A DNA stretch of 64,000 nucleotides from Branchiostoma floridae (taxonomy: Eukaryota; Chordata; Leptocardii; Amphioxiformes; Branchiostomatidae): positions 291,756 to 355,755 of the forward strand of contig NC_049994.1 in NCBI RefSeq assembly GCF_000003815.2. The letters are read 5' to 3'. The notes under the pieces are model-generated. The model was given only the letters and a program-made list of their open reading frames with translations, did no database searches and was not told the origin of the DNA. The stretch's first letter is position 1. Each line of letters begins with the position of its first letter. Of this stretch, positions 22,877 to 36,000 are shown piece by piece. The translations under genes and the position numbers were made by a program.

Positions 22877-23627
22877 GATAAGCCGTACTGCTAATCTACA
22901 TTCTAATCTAATAGTTGGGCGACTGCTTATGAAAATACTAGTAGTGATCATGAAGACCCGGATGCTAGTGACCTATGGCAGCAGACCGACATATATGTGA
23001 AAGCGAAAAGAGCGACGGAGCCCACCAGGATCAGTCCAAAATAGTTGAAAATAAAACAAAAAACAAAGTTAATTCACATTTTGAAAGAATAAAGGAAACT
23101 TATACAAAGCTACATGGGAAGGGGGGTAATCCTGGGTCGGCAGGTGTGGTAAAACAACACTGTTTTTAATAACAAAGGATGTAATGAACGCGCTCTAGTC
23201 GAGGTAGATAATTAGGTGATAATTGCCCGGTAATTTATGCAAAGAGCATCCGTGCGGCGCGGCACAAGTCTCGGGTGTCCGGGCATATAGAGAAGTCCTA
23301 CGGCTGAATGCGCGGTGACGCACGGGTCATAGACACGTACCGGACACGAAATGGTTCGTTTCCGTGCATCCTCGGGTGTGCCAGTTGCCCGGACAGGCAG
23401 TGTGCCCGGTTCGATACGTACCGTGAATGTCCGAACATTTCGGGTTTCTGGGTGCATGCCCAGGAGTTTCCACCACGTAAACTCGGCTTTTCAAGCAGTG
23501 AAAGTCAGATCAACATGTGAAATTCATAATTTTGGTCTCGTGGAAAAATTAGCATAAGTCGGTAGGAAACAAAGTTACTGATGAGTTTTAAACCTAACGA
23601 ACATAAGCCGTACTGCTAATCTACATT
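22877..23627. repeat. 25-bp direct repeat bracketing a 700-bp segment
   Basis: AAGCCGTACTGCTAATCTAC, with matching bases on both sides, occurs at 22877-22902 and again at 23603-23627. Between them lies GC-richer DNA with several CGGACACG-type motifs around 23270-23410 and no convincing gene. Whether the repeats are a duplication scar or parts of a larger repeat is open. Confidence 0.5.
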
Positions 23628-23742
23628 TTATTACACATTATCGGAAGTGATGAGACTTAAAAAGATTCAAACTATGATAGCAAGTTCCTAAAATGCAAAT
23701 TTGCTGACTCAAACCCCCCCTCCCCAACTATATCCGCTTGAC

Positions 23743-26700
23743 TACTCTCATGTCCCTAATAAACATACCCTCCGGAATAAACATACCCCCCGGACAAATC
23801 GTCAATATCTAATAAACGTACCCCCCGGAATAAACATACCCCCCGGAAAATTACCAAATTGACATGTATTTAACTGTGACCATGCTACTTCTGTCCAAAG
23901 AAAAGGAGATGATAAGCAGGTAGGTCTTTTTATTCATTTATGCCTAAGAACCACATCAGTTAGTTCTATAAATGATGAGCTGAAGAACTATAGATATCTT
24001 GTTCGAATCATGATGTTTTCTCAATTTTTTTAATAAAGGGTAAGTTGAAATTCGCAGTGGAACCTGCCGTAGGGTCAACTGAGTATAGGGGCCACGTAAC
24101 TGGCTATGCGGTCAGTTTTCGTTGGTCCCTTGGATTTTTCCCGTTGACCTACTAGCAGTAAGCATGAAGAAATAGTCTATAGCGGTCACCTGTCGAATGC
24201 GGTCGCGGCCAGACGATTTTCAGTCCGGCCGCCAACACTGCCGCGTGGCCGGCCGCGTTACGCTGCGCTAAATAGTAAATTATCCACGAGGGAATCACTT
24301 TTTTTCTGTACTACATCAGCAAAATGTCGGTTCAACTTGGACTCTTTATGAAGGAGACATTGAATAAAGGAAACATTATACAAAATTATGTGATTTTATG
24401 CGAAGTGTTGTTGAATTCACGTGGCGTTTTTTTCTCATCTCAGACTCTTTGCACTTCTACCCTTCTCTACATCGTCATTTCTGTGCAGACTGGAAGGCTA
24501 TATGGGCAGATTTTACAAATAGACCGTCCGTTCATGTATCTGATGTTTTAGGTTCTTGAAATGCATGTAAGCTGTCCCAATTTTCGTATTCCGCGGGCCA
24601 AAAATGGAAATCTCCGTCTTTGCGTTTTTCTCGAACATGGCGTCGCTGCAGCTGATAAACAAGGTCACTAGGGGTCAGTGGACGACTCCACTTTTAACAA
24701 GGTAAAATATCGCAACAAGATTTCTGATGTGTAGCATAAAATACAGTGATTACGGTATAAAAACGATTAAAATCTATTAAATGAAAGTTAGTTATGTGAA
24801 AACTAGACTAAGGTTGATTTTTGTCAAAGAAATAAGCCTACATAAAGAAAGTTTTATTTTGACGTGACCATCTCGGCATAATGGCACATGCATCTACAAA
24901 GGAATTTGTGGCGGCTTGATGCTTAGAAATGATTATGAACTTGCTGTCTTTACCGACGAATTCCTGTCGTTTGGGAGAATTTGCGGCGTCAAAACTCATA
25001 TCACAAGGGAGACGAAGTTATAGTTGTTATTTTTACGTCCAGCATTTATTATGTGAACGACTCTTCCGGCTCGCTGCCGAAAGCGCATGGAACCACAAGA
25101 CCGGAAATTCCTCGTGCAAGGTGCTGGTTTACGATGTAAACAGAGACTATAAACTACTACTAAATTAAACTTAAGGCTAGGCAAGACACTCAGAGTTACT
25201 CATGCAGAACCATTTCNNNNNNNNNNNNNNNNNNNNNNNNNNNNNNNNNNNNNNNNNNNNNNNNNNNNNNNNNNNNNNNNNNNNNNNNNNNNNNNNNNNN
25301 NNNNNNNNNNNNNNNNGACAGCACATTTGTAAGTCAAAACTGGTAAATGACAGATTCAAAGTGACAGAAAAGTGTGCAAAGAAGTTCAGATAAAGAAGTC
25401 GACCAGTTCTAACGACAGTGCCCTCCAGTGATTTTTTTATATAGTATCTTTGCCTTCCCGTTCCTTCATCATTTCATATTTGACTCGGCCTTTCCTATTT
25501 TTTGAGGAAGGTGAATAGTTACAGTTGTTTTAAAAGTAGGAAATCCTTCGATATATCTGTACTTTTTTACTTCAACTATGATAAGAAAATACAATGAAGA
25601 AACATAAATTGCTGCCAGCTATTGCCCTGATACGGTAACCGTAATTATATTGCAATCCATACATAGTATGGGATTGCAATATATTGTTTTTCCTTTCGTT
25701 CTCCTCCTGTCAAATCTTCAAATGGATTCAACTTTTTCATTTTTGGGCCAAATGAGCTGAAATTTGGCAGGGTAGTAGAAGTAGCAAATACCCCTAGGCG
25801 TTTTTTTCACTTTCTTGATAGAGGCCTTAGAATTTATGATATTTAGGGTTTTTGGTCATTTTTAGACAAAATATGTATATTTTGGGCCCCTGTGCCCTGG
25901 TATTACAAGCTAATGACCTGAAATTTGGTACAGATGTGCATTAAACATGTGAGCACAGAAAACCATCAACACTTTCTTCATAGATTGCTTAAAAAATGAG
26001 TTATTTTAGGGCTTTTGGCCATTTTTGACTAAAAATGTATATTTTGGGCTCCTATGCCCTTGTATTAAAACCAAATGACATGAAATTTGGTACATAGGTG
26101 CGTTTGACATATGACCACAGAACCCCATCAACGCTTTATTCATTGTTTACTCCAAAAATGAGTTATTTTAGGGTTTTTGGCCATTTTTGACAAAAAATGT
26201 ATATTTTTGGCTCCTATACCCTTGTATGAAAACCTAATGACCTGAAATTTGGTACAGAGGTGCATTGAACATATGCTCACAGGACCCCATTGACACTTTC
26301 TTCATAGATGACTTCAAAAATTAGTTATTTTGGGGTTTTCAGCCATTTTTGACTAAAAATGTATATTTTTGGCTTCTATGCCCTTGTATGCAAACCAAAT
26401 CACCTGAAATTTGGTAGAAAGGTAAATTGGACATATGACAACAGGACCCCATCAACACTTTCTTCATAGAACACTCATAAAATGAGTTATTTTGGGATTT
26501 GTAGCCATTTTTAACTAAAAAATGTATATTTTTGGCTACTATGCCCTTATATTGAAACCAAATGACCTAAAATTCGGCATGAAGGTGTGTAGGACAAGTG
26601 CCCACAGTACTTCATTTTCCCATTGAGCAAACATTACTTCAAATTGTTGAATTTTGGGATTTTTTCAAGGATGAAGATGGATTGCAATATGCTGTATTTG

Positions 26701-28007
26701 CTCCTAAGCAAATGTCGGCCTTTCTAGTATTTCCATACTTCCACAAAACATGATCCACCTTTCTACATAGCCAAAATGGATCGGTCCACTGTAGGGAGAA
26801 TACACTGTTTAATCAGTAAACAGTCCTTTCTTAGGTCAAAAGTTTGTTAATTTGGCCCATATATGGAGCAAACTCATGTTCCAACAAATATTTAAGAATA
26901 TTATTTTGTATTTAAGTGCATATTTGTGACCATTTTAGTCTTTTTACTGCATCTTTTCAAGCCAAAGACAACATGATACGTCTAAAAGACGCGCCATGTG
27001 TTTTCAATCGGCCAGGCTCCGGGCCGGCCCGGGAGCATGGGGACCCCCTGGGACATTGATTGACAGGGATATGATGACTTTTGCATCTCATCTGACTTCG
27101 GGAATCGTCGGAAACCAATAGTATTCCTTTTTTTGTAAGATTAATTCACGGCATACGTTCGTGTGACACCATATTTGGAAGTGCCATATGCTGGGGGAGG
27201 GGTGTGTGCCTGGTTGTATGTATTGAGTTTATGGGCTGTACCATTCCTGGGGACCACACGACTCCCAGATAATTTGTATGAAAAAAAAGCATATTTCGGT
27301 AATATCTTCGTCATATATGTGATTTGGTGAACAAATATTACTAACAACCTTAACTTTGTGTTCACATAACTGCTAGTGACCATCATTTTGGTAGTATTTT
27401 GATGTGTTTTTAAATAACTTTAAGACAAACGGACGGCAGTCTTTGAAACCGGAAGTTGAGATTCGGCCGTAATTTTATTCAAACCTTTGACTATTTCCTT
27501 AAATATAACTTGATGGATGTTATGTACATATACTTTTGTAAGTTGTGTCCAAGTTTCGTTGTAGTAGGATGAAAAATGCCTACGCTAAAGGGTTGAAAAG
27601 ATAGTAACCCCTACGTGCCCCCAGACCCACGCTGGGACACTTAAAGTTATTTATGTAAAAATTGTATTTCAAAATGTCAGTGTGGTGTTTTATTTTCCCC
27701 CAACAACAACATTTACTTCGTAGCGTCATAGCGAGATCGACCGAAATCACCGAAAGAGTACCGCGTACGCATACACGCTCATGGAAATCCGCGCCGTTTC
27801 ACCCGAAAAATAGGGAATTTTGAGCAAAAATACAGCGGAAATATGGGCAGAAACCCCAAAAACTTCAATTCTTTGAGGGTCCTGGCTAAGCAAAGCCCCA
27901 ATTTTCAGAAAAAAAATAAACGTACCGTCCAAAATAAGAACGTACCGGGTGGATTGTGAGGCTGAAAAAAATAAACGTCCCGGTACGTTTATTAGGGACA
28001 TGAGAGT
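23743..28007. mobile_element. 4.3-kb TIR-bounded element with satellite cargo
   Basis: The left end reads TACTCTCATGTCCCTAATAA, and the right end is its complement at about 27985-28007. Just inside, the motif AATAAACRTACCCCCCGGA is repeated several times on the left (23759-23860), and related CGTACCGGG motifs recur on the right (27920-27985). The interior has a 100-N gap (25217-25316) and a 162-bp tandem array. I see no transposase, so it looks non-autonomous or gutted. The stretches 23870-25680 and 26700-27720 show no coding domain. Confidence 0.6.
25860..26640. repeat. Tandem array, 162-163-bp period, five units
   Basis: The phrase GTATATTTTTGGCTCCTATG and variants recur at 25875, 26037, 26199, 26361 and 26524. 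Each is followed by AATGACCTGAAATTTGGTAC and then CCATCAACACTTTCTTCATA. The array is headed by an inverted repeat around TTGCAATCC/GGGATTGCAA (25651-25682). It shares header and period with the array at 28230-28800. Confidence 0.8.
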
Positions 28008-28067
28008 ATTNATCAGCCATACCATAGGTATGGTGAAATATATTGTATTAGTAATGTTTCTTTCTTT

Positions 28068-28810
28068 CTTTCTCCTGTCAAATCTTCAGAACACGGTATC
28101 TCCGTTGTTCCTCAACCGAATGACTTGAAATTTGGCACAAGGGTAGAGTGGGCCAATACCCTCGGGCGTTTTTTTTCATTTTTTCCATATCTGTCTCTTA
28201 AATGATTTTATTAAGGTTTTTTGGTCATCTTAAGACCAAAACTGTATATTTGGGCCCCCTGTACCCTGGTATTATAACCGAATGAGCTGAAATTTGGCAC
28301 AGATGTGCCTTGATAAGGCCCTCATATAGATTCAATATCAGTTTTGGTGTACAGTACAACAAAATGCTTATTTTTGCGATTTTTTGACCAATTTTTGACC
28401 AAAAAAGGACACTTTTGGCCCCTGTACCCTGGTATTACAACCAAATGAGCTGAAATTTGACAGAGATGTGCCTTGATAATGCCCCCATATAAATTCAAGA
28501 ACACTTTTGGTGTACAGTACAACAAAATGCTTATTTTTGCGATTTTTTGACCAATTTTTGACCAAAAAAGGACACTTTTGGCTCCTGTACCTCGGTATTG
28601 CAACCGAATGAGCTGAAATTTGACACAGATGTGCCTTGATAATCCCTTCATATAAATTCAATAACACTTTTGGTGTACAGTGCAACAAAATGCTTATTTT
28701 TGCGATTTTTGGCCAATTTTTGACCAAAAAAGGACACTTTTGGCTCCTGTACCCTGGTATTACAATTAAATGACCTGAAATTTGGTATAGATAGGCATTA
28801 GATACTTGGT
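28068..28810. repeat. Second 162-163-bp tandem array
   Basis: The phrase AAAAAAGGACACTTTTGGC recurs at about 28401, 28564 and 28726, with a related first unit near 28235. The units include GAGCTGAAATTTGACASAGA and TTTTGGTGTACAGTACAACA. Because 162 is divisible by three, the minus strand stays open across the array (28322-28985). The repetitive peptide has no domain, and I do not call it a gene. The header CTCCTGTCAAATCTTCA matches the first array. Confidence 0.75.
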
Positions 28811-30120
28811 AACAAGATTCAAGTAAAATTTTTGACATAAACAACTTTAAAATGATTAATTTTGGCACTTTTCTGAGGGGAAATTTGTTTTCTTTTGGCC
28901 TCCTGACGTGACCTTCCGTGACCCCGCACAGAGCCGCACCTGTGCGCGTCAGCCGGAGAGTTAATTGAATCAAAGACCTAGCCAATCAGCGAAGAGGAGG
29001 CCAAAGGCTAATTAATATTCATAAGCGGGGCCTCATGATCCCGTATATAGCAGTGTTCCCGCCAGGGGGAGCAAAGCCCGCCTAAGGCTCTCGCATTTTA
29101 GACTATTCAGAAGGCTTTATATTGTATCAGTTCTTAGGGGCATATCTATGATAATCGCAGCAGTCACTTAACTTCTCTTCAGGAGTTTAGCGTAACACTG
29201 TTTCAGGTCAAACCGTCAAAGGCAACTAAAAACAAACTTTAACGTTACTGAGTTCAACAGTACTTATAACTTGTTATCCGAAGTTGAAACGCTAGCGATG
29301 GTATTTTCGCTGCGCTGTTAGCTCCGTGCGACTGTTGTTGACGGTCTTATAACGGTATATTTTGCACCCCTGTACCCTGGTATGAGTAACATTTGGTATA
29401 GATAGGCATAATATAGTTGGTAAAATGATCCAAGTAAAATTTTTGGCATAAAGTACTGTAAAAGGCTTAATTACAGCACTTTTTTTAGGGGAAATTGGTT
29501 TTCTTTCGTTCTCCATGCCGTGACCTTTCGGACGTTCACCCCACAGAGCCGACATCTGCACCTGCGTCTAGCCGGCAGGAAGAGTTAATTCAATTAATGG
29601 TTCAGCCAATCAGCGAAGAGGAAAGCAAAGGCTAATTAATATTCATAAGCGGGACCACACAATACGTTAACTTGAAGACTCAGGCCGTACAAACTTCTCG
29701 CCAGGATTTTTTCAAAGCGTCGGACAGGGGTCCGGGGGCCGCCGAATGTCCCTGGCGGGGTCCAGGGGCAGGGCCACTGTGGGGGGGACCCAGGTGGGCA
29801 AAGCCCCCCCGGAAGCTCTTGCATTTTATCATTTGCATTTTAAGCTCTTTTATCAGTTTTTTTAGGGCCATATCTACGATAATCGTAGCAGTCACTTACT
29901 TCTCTTCAGCAGTTTGACTTTAAAATATTTCGGGTCAAAGCTTCAAAGACAACTAAAACCTCATAAACAACAAACTTTACATAGCTCAACAGTATACAAA
30001 AATATTGTACGGGTTGCCATCCTTAGTTGAAGCGCTTATTTATAGCGCTAGTATCTTCGCTGCGCCGTTAGCCGCCGTGCGACTTTTGTTGACGGTCTGA
30101 TATCCCTACGTCGCCGCCTC
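28745..30120. repeat. Tandem duplication carrying CCAAT/TATA-like blocks
   Basis: Two diverged copies, about 28745-29340 and 29345-30120, share GGCATTA, TCAAGTAAAATTTTTG, AGCCAATCAGCGAAGAGG, GGCTAATTAATATTCATAAG, GATAATCGYAGCAGTCACTT and a closing GTTAGCNCCGTGCGACT block. The first copy also has CCCGTATATAGCAG. A related CCAAT plus TATA arrangement lies at 35040-35220. It resembles a promoter carried in a repeat; no transcript is identifiable. The second copy has a GC-rich insert at 29700-29810. Confidence 0.5.
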
Positions 30121-31570
30121 GCTGATATTCCCACGGACATGTTTCAAAAAAAAATACCCAGCAAAAAACGCTGCTCTGCGTCAAATTCTATTCTATAAAA
30201 CTCAGTGTTACAGTCTAAATATTTTGTAGAAGCACCGCTGTAGGAAAGAAGGTCCAAGCAATGTAAAACATCACGTAGCATGAAGTTCGCTGTCAACTGG
30301 CACACAGCACATGACTGTTTGAAACTCTAAGTCTAATCAACAGCCGTGTTTGATTGATAGCCGGCGGTCCTATGATGAAGTCGGCGAAAGGTGCGTTTTT
30401 AATAGTTAGAAAATCTGCGTTTAGTTTTGATACGTAATTATAAGTTAGACAGTGGCGAGAATGATTATTTTCTCATCAATATTTCTCTTCAGAATTATTT
30501 GAACTTAATTGTACATCTAAACAATTGGCTTACCTGTGCAATGTTTATATGATTAATGATCAGTGTACTGAAATCATGTGTAACGTATGGCTCCTAGTCA
30601 ATAGATCAGCATTTTCTCTATAGTGACCACCTGTCTATAGTGGCCACATTTCCTAGTGCTGTTATTGTTTGACATAAACTTTGAACATTTAAATTGTAAG
30701 TAACTTTAAACTGCCAGAGTTTCAGCTCTATAAAACACTCTCAGCGCCAGGGTATGACCAGACTGACCAGACAGACGAAAATAAATCCTCGAACAAGGTT
30801 CAATCGTATCTTCCGGGTCTGGCAGGAAGTTGTTAAACTAAAATAAGAATAGGCTCGATGGTTGATTGCATACAAAGTAAAACAGTTTAACAGTTTTACA
30901 GCTTGAAGAAAACAAACGCTCCTACAGTACCTGCACCTGCTTGATAATTATTAAATCGTATGCCCTACTTGAATAAAAAAAGTTCATTGCAATAATAAAT
31001 GTACCCACATCACAAGGAGCTTATACTTTTTAAAACTTACACCTAGTTATCGTACTGAAAATTGTTAATGACATTACATGAAGTCATTCAACAATTTTCA
31101 GTCATGATGAAAATTTTCTGAATGGAAGGTGTGATTATTGTCATTTTCTGAAAAATAGAAGCAAGCTCTGTTTTTACCTGGAGTCAATTCACAATACCAG
31201 TCCACTTTGGGGGATAATGTACTGTTAAGAGGATGTTCCATTTTTGCGCAGGGGTGATTTGGAACAGTCCAATGTTGCGTGGGAAGGGGTATGGCTGAAA
31301 TATGCTGTATTTGCTCTTAAGCAAATGTCGGCCTTTCTAGTGTTTATAACTGTTCATTGTCACTTGTATATCTCCTATGTTTATACCATGCACTTGCAAT
31401 TAGCCCTCGGGCACGGACTTGCAAATAAACTTCTTCTTTTAATTTTGTAACTGCAGAATACTATGCCACTACTACGTAGAACAACAAAAAAAGCAGGGAA
31501 GAGTTGGGTACAAAGGTTAAAGTTAAGTCCAAATCCGTGAATTTTTTATCAAAACTTTTTCGGAAGAGTA
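30121..31570. other. Non-coding stretch, no gene recognised
   Basis: I see no coding domain here. A fragment at 31290-31345 (ATATGCTGTATTTGCTC, AAGCAAATGTCGGCCTTTCT) matches the tail of the 25.7-26.7 kb array region at 26690-26730, so it is another piece of that repeat family. Confidence 0.55.
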
Positions 31571-31579
31571 TAGACTTAC

Positions 31580-31730
31580 CTGACTTCGGGTACGTAACGA
31601 TAAAGACGTCATCGTCTCGGACAACGAAGTCTTGAATGGCGTCCATGTCTTCAGCACTAACGTCATCAGAAGCCATCGGAATCCCCTTGTATCTCCGATA
31701 TTCAACACGGTCGTCCCCGCTGGCCGCCAT
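31580..31730 (-). pseudogene. Orphan sulfotransferase first coding exon
   Basis: The exon runs from the ATG at 31730 to a CAG|GTAAGT donor at 31580 (151 nt, phase 1). It encodes MAASGDDRVEYRRYKG ... DDDVFIVTYPKSG, clearly paralogous to exon 1 of the gene at 33058-36405. It includes the first half of the PAPS-binding TYPKSGT loop and the same phase. No further sulfotransferase exon is visible at lower coordinates. It may be a partial tandem copy or an unassembled gene; the exon itself is undamaged. Confidence 0.75.
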
Positions 31731-31734
31731 ATTG

Positions 31735-33050
31735 GGGGTGTGAACTTGGGTAAAGGTCGCATAACACAATATTTATAGCGACCTTCGTCCTCAATAGTAG
31801 TTCGGGTATAAAGTATTGTATTTTAGTACTTGCAAGGCTGTAGTTATTGTTCTGTGCACCATATCGTTGGTGGAAATTGTGGTGAATGGTAGAGCAATAC
31901 ATCAGTTTGGAGACTGTATAAGTTGGATTACGATTTTCTCGCTTGAATTTGCGCCTGATGGTGTTACGGGGTGCTGCCCAAGTTTGCGTCGGCTGCAGTT
32001 CCATGACCTCCGCCGGGGGTCAAATACAAACTGCTTTTGCGAGAGAACGAGCAGGCAAACTTTAGCTCATTTTCAAATATTTTGCAGATTGTACCCTGAA
32101 CTTCAACATATTGAATCCTTGTAAATTGAAGTGCGCCCTGCTAAAAATTTTGACGCCTTTGGCTTCGGGGTCCTAACCCATGTAAATCCCCATGGCCGAA
32201 AAAACTGTGTTTCGCTACCTCAATTGACAACAAACACACAAAAGTGGTAGAGTGAAAGGAATGTGGGATTTAATTACCTCCATCTATATGTCTATATGTT
32301 TTCAGATATCTATGGTCAGCATAACTTTAGAATCTTGAATGGATTGTAATGATATTTGGCATATGGGTACGTGTTAGGGCAGACGAAGACCGATGTCGAT
32401 TAGGGCCCTCCTATTGTATAAATACTGTTAAGCCAAGGGCACAGACATGCAAATACGTGCTGTCTACGTGCCAAAACGTGGGCAATCTTTTGGGATCCGT
32501 AAGTGGTAAGTACCGCCTCCGTACAACTCGTACGGAATCCGAAGGATTTTGGAGCACCCAGACACGCCGTAGAACTTTACGTGCAGGCAAAACTTTGTGT
32601 GCCATCGGGCTGTGGATTCGCCCCCCGTACGTGCCAGTACGGGCGACGTGCCTGCCCTGTACAGCCTGAACGTTTTCAGAAATATGTGACGGACGTGGCC
32701 TCACAAAAAAACGTACGAACAAATTGCACGCACGGCGGGTTGTGCCCTTAGCTTAAGAGAACTTCAGTTCTTGTCTTTACATTTTTGTTCGTCCATTGTT
32801 GTAGGGTTGGACCCTTAGCAGCCTGTTGGATACTTGAAGACCACAATTATTGAACTGTCAGTAAAATGTTAAAGAAAGCTGTCGTTTGCTCTTTGTTCTG
32901 GTTGATACTTAGCAGGCTGTGTTTCGGTCTTCAGTAAGCTGACGGTATGGAAAACCTAAGTCCTCAAATATTCTACTAACCTCTACTATTAAAACAAATT
33001 GGAAAATACAACAACAAATTACACTGACAATACAAATTTTATGTTCTTTT
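31735..33050. other. Non-coding stretch with dispersed repeats
   Basis: Positions 31980-32240 match 8300-8560 (shared CGGCTGCAGTTCC, CTTCAACATATT, AAAAACTGTGTT). Positions 32311-32480 are one unit of the 149-bp repeat. A GC-rich CGTAC-rich block at 32440-32750 has frames on both strands but no recognised domain. Confidence 0.5.
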
Positions 33051-33057
33051 TTCCCTA

Positions 33058-36000
33058 TTACTGAAAGTCAAAGTGAAGCCCAGTTGGCCCAAGTTTTTCC
33101 TGGTAGAAGGTGTCAAACCATTTGCTCTGTTCGTCATTGAAGTGAGACTTCCAGTCACCAGCTACACCTGCAAAAGAGTATACTTTATCTATTTTGGAGA
33201 TTTTGCGAAGAAGATCAGAAGACACACTTAAAGAAGAAAAAAAAAAGAAAAAAAAGATAACGTACTGATAATATAATTTGTTAATCATAGCAGTCAGTTA
33301 TTACTGCGTTCAACATTGTGAAAATTTGTAAAATGTAGGAACTTTACTCCATACCTTTTCTTAAGAAAGTTCCCTTGGAGGAGTCAAATATCCCCGCTTT
33401 GGCCTCCTTCCCTGAAACTTTGTTCGTGTTAGGATTTGTCGCCATCTTTTGGAATTTGCTCTCTTCAACGACCTTGTCAATCACTTCCGGGGTCACGGGC
33501 CACTGCAGGAACTCTGCCACTTTCTCCACCTGCTTTCGGGTGTTCTGTAAGAAAATAGATATTTACGACATTTCCTTTAGTTTGTGCTTTTGTAATTTTA
33601 TTCATCAATGTGCAAAGTTACTAGTAGTTTCAAGTCATTGTACTGTGTTACCAAGAATATGTCATTGCATAGTACATGCAGTGTTCATGATAATTCGTTT
33701 ATTACAGATACATACACATGTCCGAGGGCTAATTGATAAACTCTACATTACCATCACTACAGGAAAATTAGAAATTAAAACTGGCAATGACAAAGATAAG
33801 TGCAATAATGTAAAATAACATATTATTGGGGTTGGGAATTATACGACGTCATACTTAATAATATTGTACATCGAACAATTAAGACTTAGAACATAGGGAA
33901 GTTTTGTCATTTGAAACGTATGGTGTCAATAATATCAGCTTGCATTAAAAGCTAGATAGCTAGTCCTATGAAATATTGCAACTAATGTGGAATGTTTCAT
34001 GTTTACATGGAAATTAAACAACATAATCAGTGATTCAGTGTTCAGTGATCATTACAACTTGAGAAGTTTCAGAGGACTGATCGAAAGCTTGTTGGTATTT
34101 TTTGTACGGAAAAAAGGTGTTAAAATTGTAACATAATAATCAGTGAGTTAACACAATATTCCATAAAATAGCCTAACCTTTTGCAGGTCCTCGTACCGGA
34201 GGAACAACACGTTTGGCAGGTCCTGATGTTTCCACCAACCCAGCACGTGGTCGTGCCAGGCTCCCCTGCTTACTGGTAAAGTTATAAGAGAATGGTTTTA
34301 CTGTAAATATGCAGGACAAGATTTTCTTTTCTAAAGACCTTGAATACATCAAATGAAGCTATATTTCATCCCCTGATCTCGAAAGATCTGACTCTGGGAA
34401 AACAATGCTAAATGCTCACCTAAATAAAGGTTACCGCATAATTTTTGGAGCCTTTGCATGTCAAAATCTAAGCATGAATCTCTAAAACGTTACAAAGGGC
34501 CATTTTGCTACATGATCCCACGTGACATATATTGCATGATGGGAGGAAGTGACGTAAGCAGGAATTTATGTACTCCTACCTTCTCCGTTGACAAACTCCT
34601 GTAGAAACTGTTCCCAGGATGTGGGGGTCTTGAGCGTTGAACACATGAAGTGGAAGTGATAGTAGGACACTGCAAGGTCTTTTGGGTTCCTGGCGACGTA
34701 AATTACCTGTAACAAAATATAGTATATTATAACAATTGACTTCATAACGTAACAACATTGCAAACACACAAACGCACCGAGTTATGCACTCACATACACA
34801 CAAGGACACAGCGTTGCATACACACACTTGCGTACACACACATACATAGACACACTCAAACACGCACACATACACACACATGCACAAACACATACACACA
34901 TGTACATACATACATACACTAACCTATGTGTTCGCACATCCTCCTAACGCGCGGTCCCCAACGGCATTAGCCTATGGGGCCCTGCTATCTCATGCCCTAT
35001 CAGTGGTTATAATGATTGTCGCCACAAACCAGCTGTCAACCAATCAGAGAATAGGCTTTTCTTTGGCTTTTTGTTGTCGCAAGCTGTCTCGCAAAGGCCG
35101 CTGGGAAGCTATCAGCCAATCATGTTACGTATTACATAGCTCCATCCTCCTACGCTCGATCCCCAACGGCTGACTGCCCATATAAGGGCAAGCTCATTAA
35201 TTATTAATATTTATAAGTAGGGCGGTCCCTAACTGGTCTGAGTGCACAAGATAGCAAAGGTAAACACAAGGCGTTTTGACACGACTGTGGTCCCTCTGCG
35301 TAGGAGAATGGTGTTCGCATAGTATCACACTTGTATTATATGACACACAGACATACAGAACATGCACTGTACACTCTGGTACGTGCAATTCTTAATTACA
35401 TATGCACACATACACACTTATTATACATGATGTACACACGGAGTACCTTTCACTTACTTTCCCTTTCCCTTGCGTAAGTTGTACCGGTGCGTGACTAAAG
35501 TGAAGATGACTTTTCATCATTCTTGGTGAAGGCACTTCAGTTAGTTTCCGAAAGGCGGCGCTGTCTCCAACCTTCTGTTCAAAGTAAGGAACCAGTTCGT
35601 CTTGTTCTTTCCGGTCAGTTTTTGACACGTCACCACCAAAGTGAAGCAGAGACACGATGCGCTGTAGCCAAGCTGTCCCTGTACAAAAGATGAAGCAGGA
35701 AAGTGTATATACTGTTTTGATAACTTTATTACAAGACCATGAATATGACAGGGGGCTTATTACAATAAAAAGTAAAGCAGTGGTATACAGAATTGTACAC
35801 TTTTGCACTGTTTGCCGTGCGTTCTATTTCGAACGTTTTCTTCTTGTCCGTCGGCAAAAAAAATGTCACACAATGACGTCTAAAACACGTTAAAAACAGA
35901 CGGAGCCGAACCTCCGCTTAGAGAGTTCGTTATATCCAAGACGCAAGTCAGACATTACATCAGTTGGAGATAGGGCGTATGTTTGTCAATGTTATCATTT

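Noticed and set aside
28322-28985. Minus-strand frames up to 205 aa with repeated peptide text
   Set aside because: They are translations of the 162-bp tandem array, open because the period is a multiple of three. There is no start context or domain.
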